Positions 62,011 through 64,000 of a DNA stretch of 64,000 bases are shown piece after piece. A program made the translations under genes and the position numbers. The notes beneath the pieces were generated by a model. The model saw only the letters and a program-made list of their open reading frames with translations, had not been told where the DNA came from and made no database searches. Position 1 is the stretch's first letter; the number at the start of each line of letters is the position of its first letter. The stretch comes from Panulirus ornatus (taxonomy: Eukaryota > Arthropoda > Malacostraca > Decapoda > Palinuridae). Location: contig NC_092290.1 of NCBI RefSeq assembly GCF_036320965.1, positions 500,420-564,419 of the forward strand, written 5' to 3'.

Positions 62011-63985
62011 TATACTTTGTCGCTGTTTCCCACGTTAGTGAGGTAGTGCAAAGAAACAAATGAAAGAATGGACCAACCCACCCACATACGCATGTATATA
62101 CATACACATCCACACACGCACATATACATACCTATACATCTCAACGTATACATATATATATACACACACAGACATACACATAATTCATACTGTCTGCCCT
62201 TATTCATTCCCGTCACCACTCTGCCACACATGAAATGACAACCCCCTCCCCCCGCATGTGTGCAAGGTAGCGCTAGGAAAAGACAAAAAGGCCACATTCG
62301 TTCACACTCAGTCTCTACCTGTCATGTATAATGCGCCAAAACCACAGCTCCCTTTCGACATCCAGGTCCCACAAAACCTTCCATGGTTTACCCCAGACGC
62401 TTCCTATGCCCTGGTTCAATCCATTGACAGCATGTCAACCCTGGTATACCACATCGTTCCAATTCACTTTATTCCTTGCATGCCTTTCACCCTCCTGCGT
62501 GTTCAGGCCCCAATCACTCAAAATATTTTTCACTCCATCTTTCCATCTCTAATTTGGTCTCCCACTTCTCCTCGTTCACTCCACCTTTGACATGTATATC
62601 TTCTTTGTCAATCTGTCCTCACTCATTTTCTCCATGTGACCAAACCATTTCAAAACACCCTCTTCTGCTCTCTCAACCACACTCTTTTTACCACCACACA
62701 TCTCTCTTACCCTATTATTACTTACCCAATTAAACCACCTCACACCACATATTGTCCTCAAACATCTCATTTCCAGCACATCCACCCTCCTGTGCACAAC
62801 TCTGTCTATAGCCCATGCCTTGCAACCATATAACATTGTTGGAACCACTATTCCTTCAAACATACCCATTTTTGCATTCCAAGATAATGTTCTCGCCTTT
62901 CACACATTTTTCAACACTCGCAGAACTTTCGCCCCCTCCCCACCCTATGATTTACTTCCACTGCCATGGTTCCATCCGCTGCCAAATCCACTCCCAGATA
63001 TCTAAAACACTTCACTTCCTCCAGTTTTCTCCATTCAAACTTACCTCCCAATTGACTTGTCCCTCAACCCCAGTGTACCTAATAACCTTGCTCTTATTCA
63101 CATTTACTCTCAACTTTCTTCTTTCACACACTTTACCAAACTCAGTCACCAGCTTCTGTAGTTTCTCACCCGAATCAGCCACCATCGCTGTATCATCAGC
63201 CAACAACAACTGACTCACATCCCAAGCTCTCTCATCCACAACAGACTGCATACTTGCCCCTCTTTCCAAAACTCTTTCATTTACCTCCCTGACAACCCCA
63301 TCCATAAACAAATTAAACAACCATAGAGACATCACGCACCCGTGCCGCAAACCAACATTCACTGAAAACCAATCACTTTCCTCTTCCTACATGTACACAT
63401 GCCTTATATCCTCAATGAAAACTTTTCACTGCTTCTAACAACTTGCCTCCCACACCATATATTCTTAATACCTTCCACAGAGCATCTCTATCAACTCTGT
63501 CATATGCCTACTCCAGATCCATAAATGCTACATACAAATCCATTTGCTTTTCTAAGTATTTCTCATACATTCTTCAAAGCAAACACCTGATCCACAGATC
63601 CTCTACCACTTCTGAAACCACACTGCTCTTCCCCAATCTGATGCTCTTTACATGCCTTCACCTTCTCAGTCAATATCCTCCCATATAGAATCTCAGGAAT
63701 ACTGAATAAACTTATACCTCTGTAATTTGAGCACTCACTTTTATCCCCTTTGCCTTTGTACAATGGCACTATGCAAGCATTCTGCCAATCCTCATGGACC
63801 TCACCATGAGTCATACATACATTAAGTAACTTTACCAACCAGTCATCAATACAGTCATTCCCATTTTTGATAAATTCCACTGCAATACCATCCAAACCCG
63901 TTGCCTTGCTGGCTTTCATCTTCTGCAAAGTTTTCACTACCTCTTCTCTGTTTATGAAATCATTCTTCCCAACCCTCTCACTTTG
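62011..63985 (-). pseudogene. RTE-A copy, long-form 3' UTR, several breaks
   Basis: Minus strand: terminal hairpin and long-form 3' UTR (62011-62425), C-terminus, RT and the start of the linker (up to the VGKNDFINREE codons, 63975). At least five frame breaks occur, around 62570, 62940, 63020, 63385 and 63560. The catalytic block reads LADDTAMVAD near 63190. RT fingers blocks (PLYKGKGDKSECSNYRGIS) are conserved near 63740. It is cut at 63985 and followed by the start of a TA tract at the window edge. Confidence 0.88.
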
Positions 63986-64000
63986 TCCCTGTATATATAT

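Overview
This window looks like eukaryotic, repeat-dominated intergenic or intronic DNA, and I find no host gene in it. Long (TA)n tracts, many copies of one non-LTR retrotransposon, pogo/Tigger-type DNA transposons and a Penelope-like element point to an animal. A decapod crustacean or other arthropod is my best guess, from a general impression of the repeats only; nothing in the window proves it.

Most of the window from 4.1 kb onward consists of about thirty pieces of one RTE-clade LINE, called RTE-A here. It is an APE-endonuclease/reverse-transcriptase element with a single ORF of roughly 980 codons. Its parts can be read by joining copies: a 5' UTR of about 190 bp (16136-16245, 32684-32757 minus, 37062-37225); an endonuclease domain (SETK, YAP, GDLN and SDH motifs); a linker rich in charged residues; an RT (AFMDLEKAYD, GLRQGCVMSP and FADD motifs); a C-terminal region ending near [10 protein letters not shown]; and a 3' UTR ending in a GC-rich 28-nt hairpin, poly-A and (TA)n. 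Two 3' UTR forms exist: a long form of about 450 bp, and a short form that lacks about 257 internal bases and is carried by the best-preserved copies. A short non-autonomous derivative of about 220 bp (seven copies) joins the RTE-A 5' UTR directly to the last 60 bp of RTE-A.

Layout: 1-4.1 kb is non-repetitive AT-rich DNA. 4.1-7.4 kb holds an old RTE-A copy and an inverted copy of a second LINE family (RTE-B). 7.4-18.7 kb is a cluster of RTE-A copies and derivatives. 18.7-20.2 kb holds an inverted duplication of a Jockey-like LINE end and a Tigger transposase relic. 20.2-25.06 kb is RTE-A and derivatives. 25.07-26.32 kb is a Tigger-like element with both decayed inverted ends. 26.3-35.3 kb is RTE-A, including a 5'-inverted insertion. 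35.3-37.06 kb is unassigned DNA. 37.06-40.06 kb is an ancient nearly full-length RTE-A. 40-46.7 kb is young RTE-A. 46.99-48.3 kb is a Penelope-like relic with RT and GIY-YIG remnants. 48.3-64 kb is RTE-A again, including the most intact ORF (56335-59061, minus) and a long-form element split at its 3' UTR by two later insertions.

The copies are not randomly placed. Most are bordered by (TA)n on the 5' side as well as the 3' side, and many lie tail to tail. The simplest reading is that RTE-A inserts into (TA)n, mainly the (TA)n tails and the TA-rich 3' UTR of its own earlier copies, and so builds a self-seeding nested array. The short derivative shares the terminal hairpin and probably uses the RTE-A machinery. 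Boundaries were read by eye and may be off by several bases.
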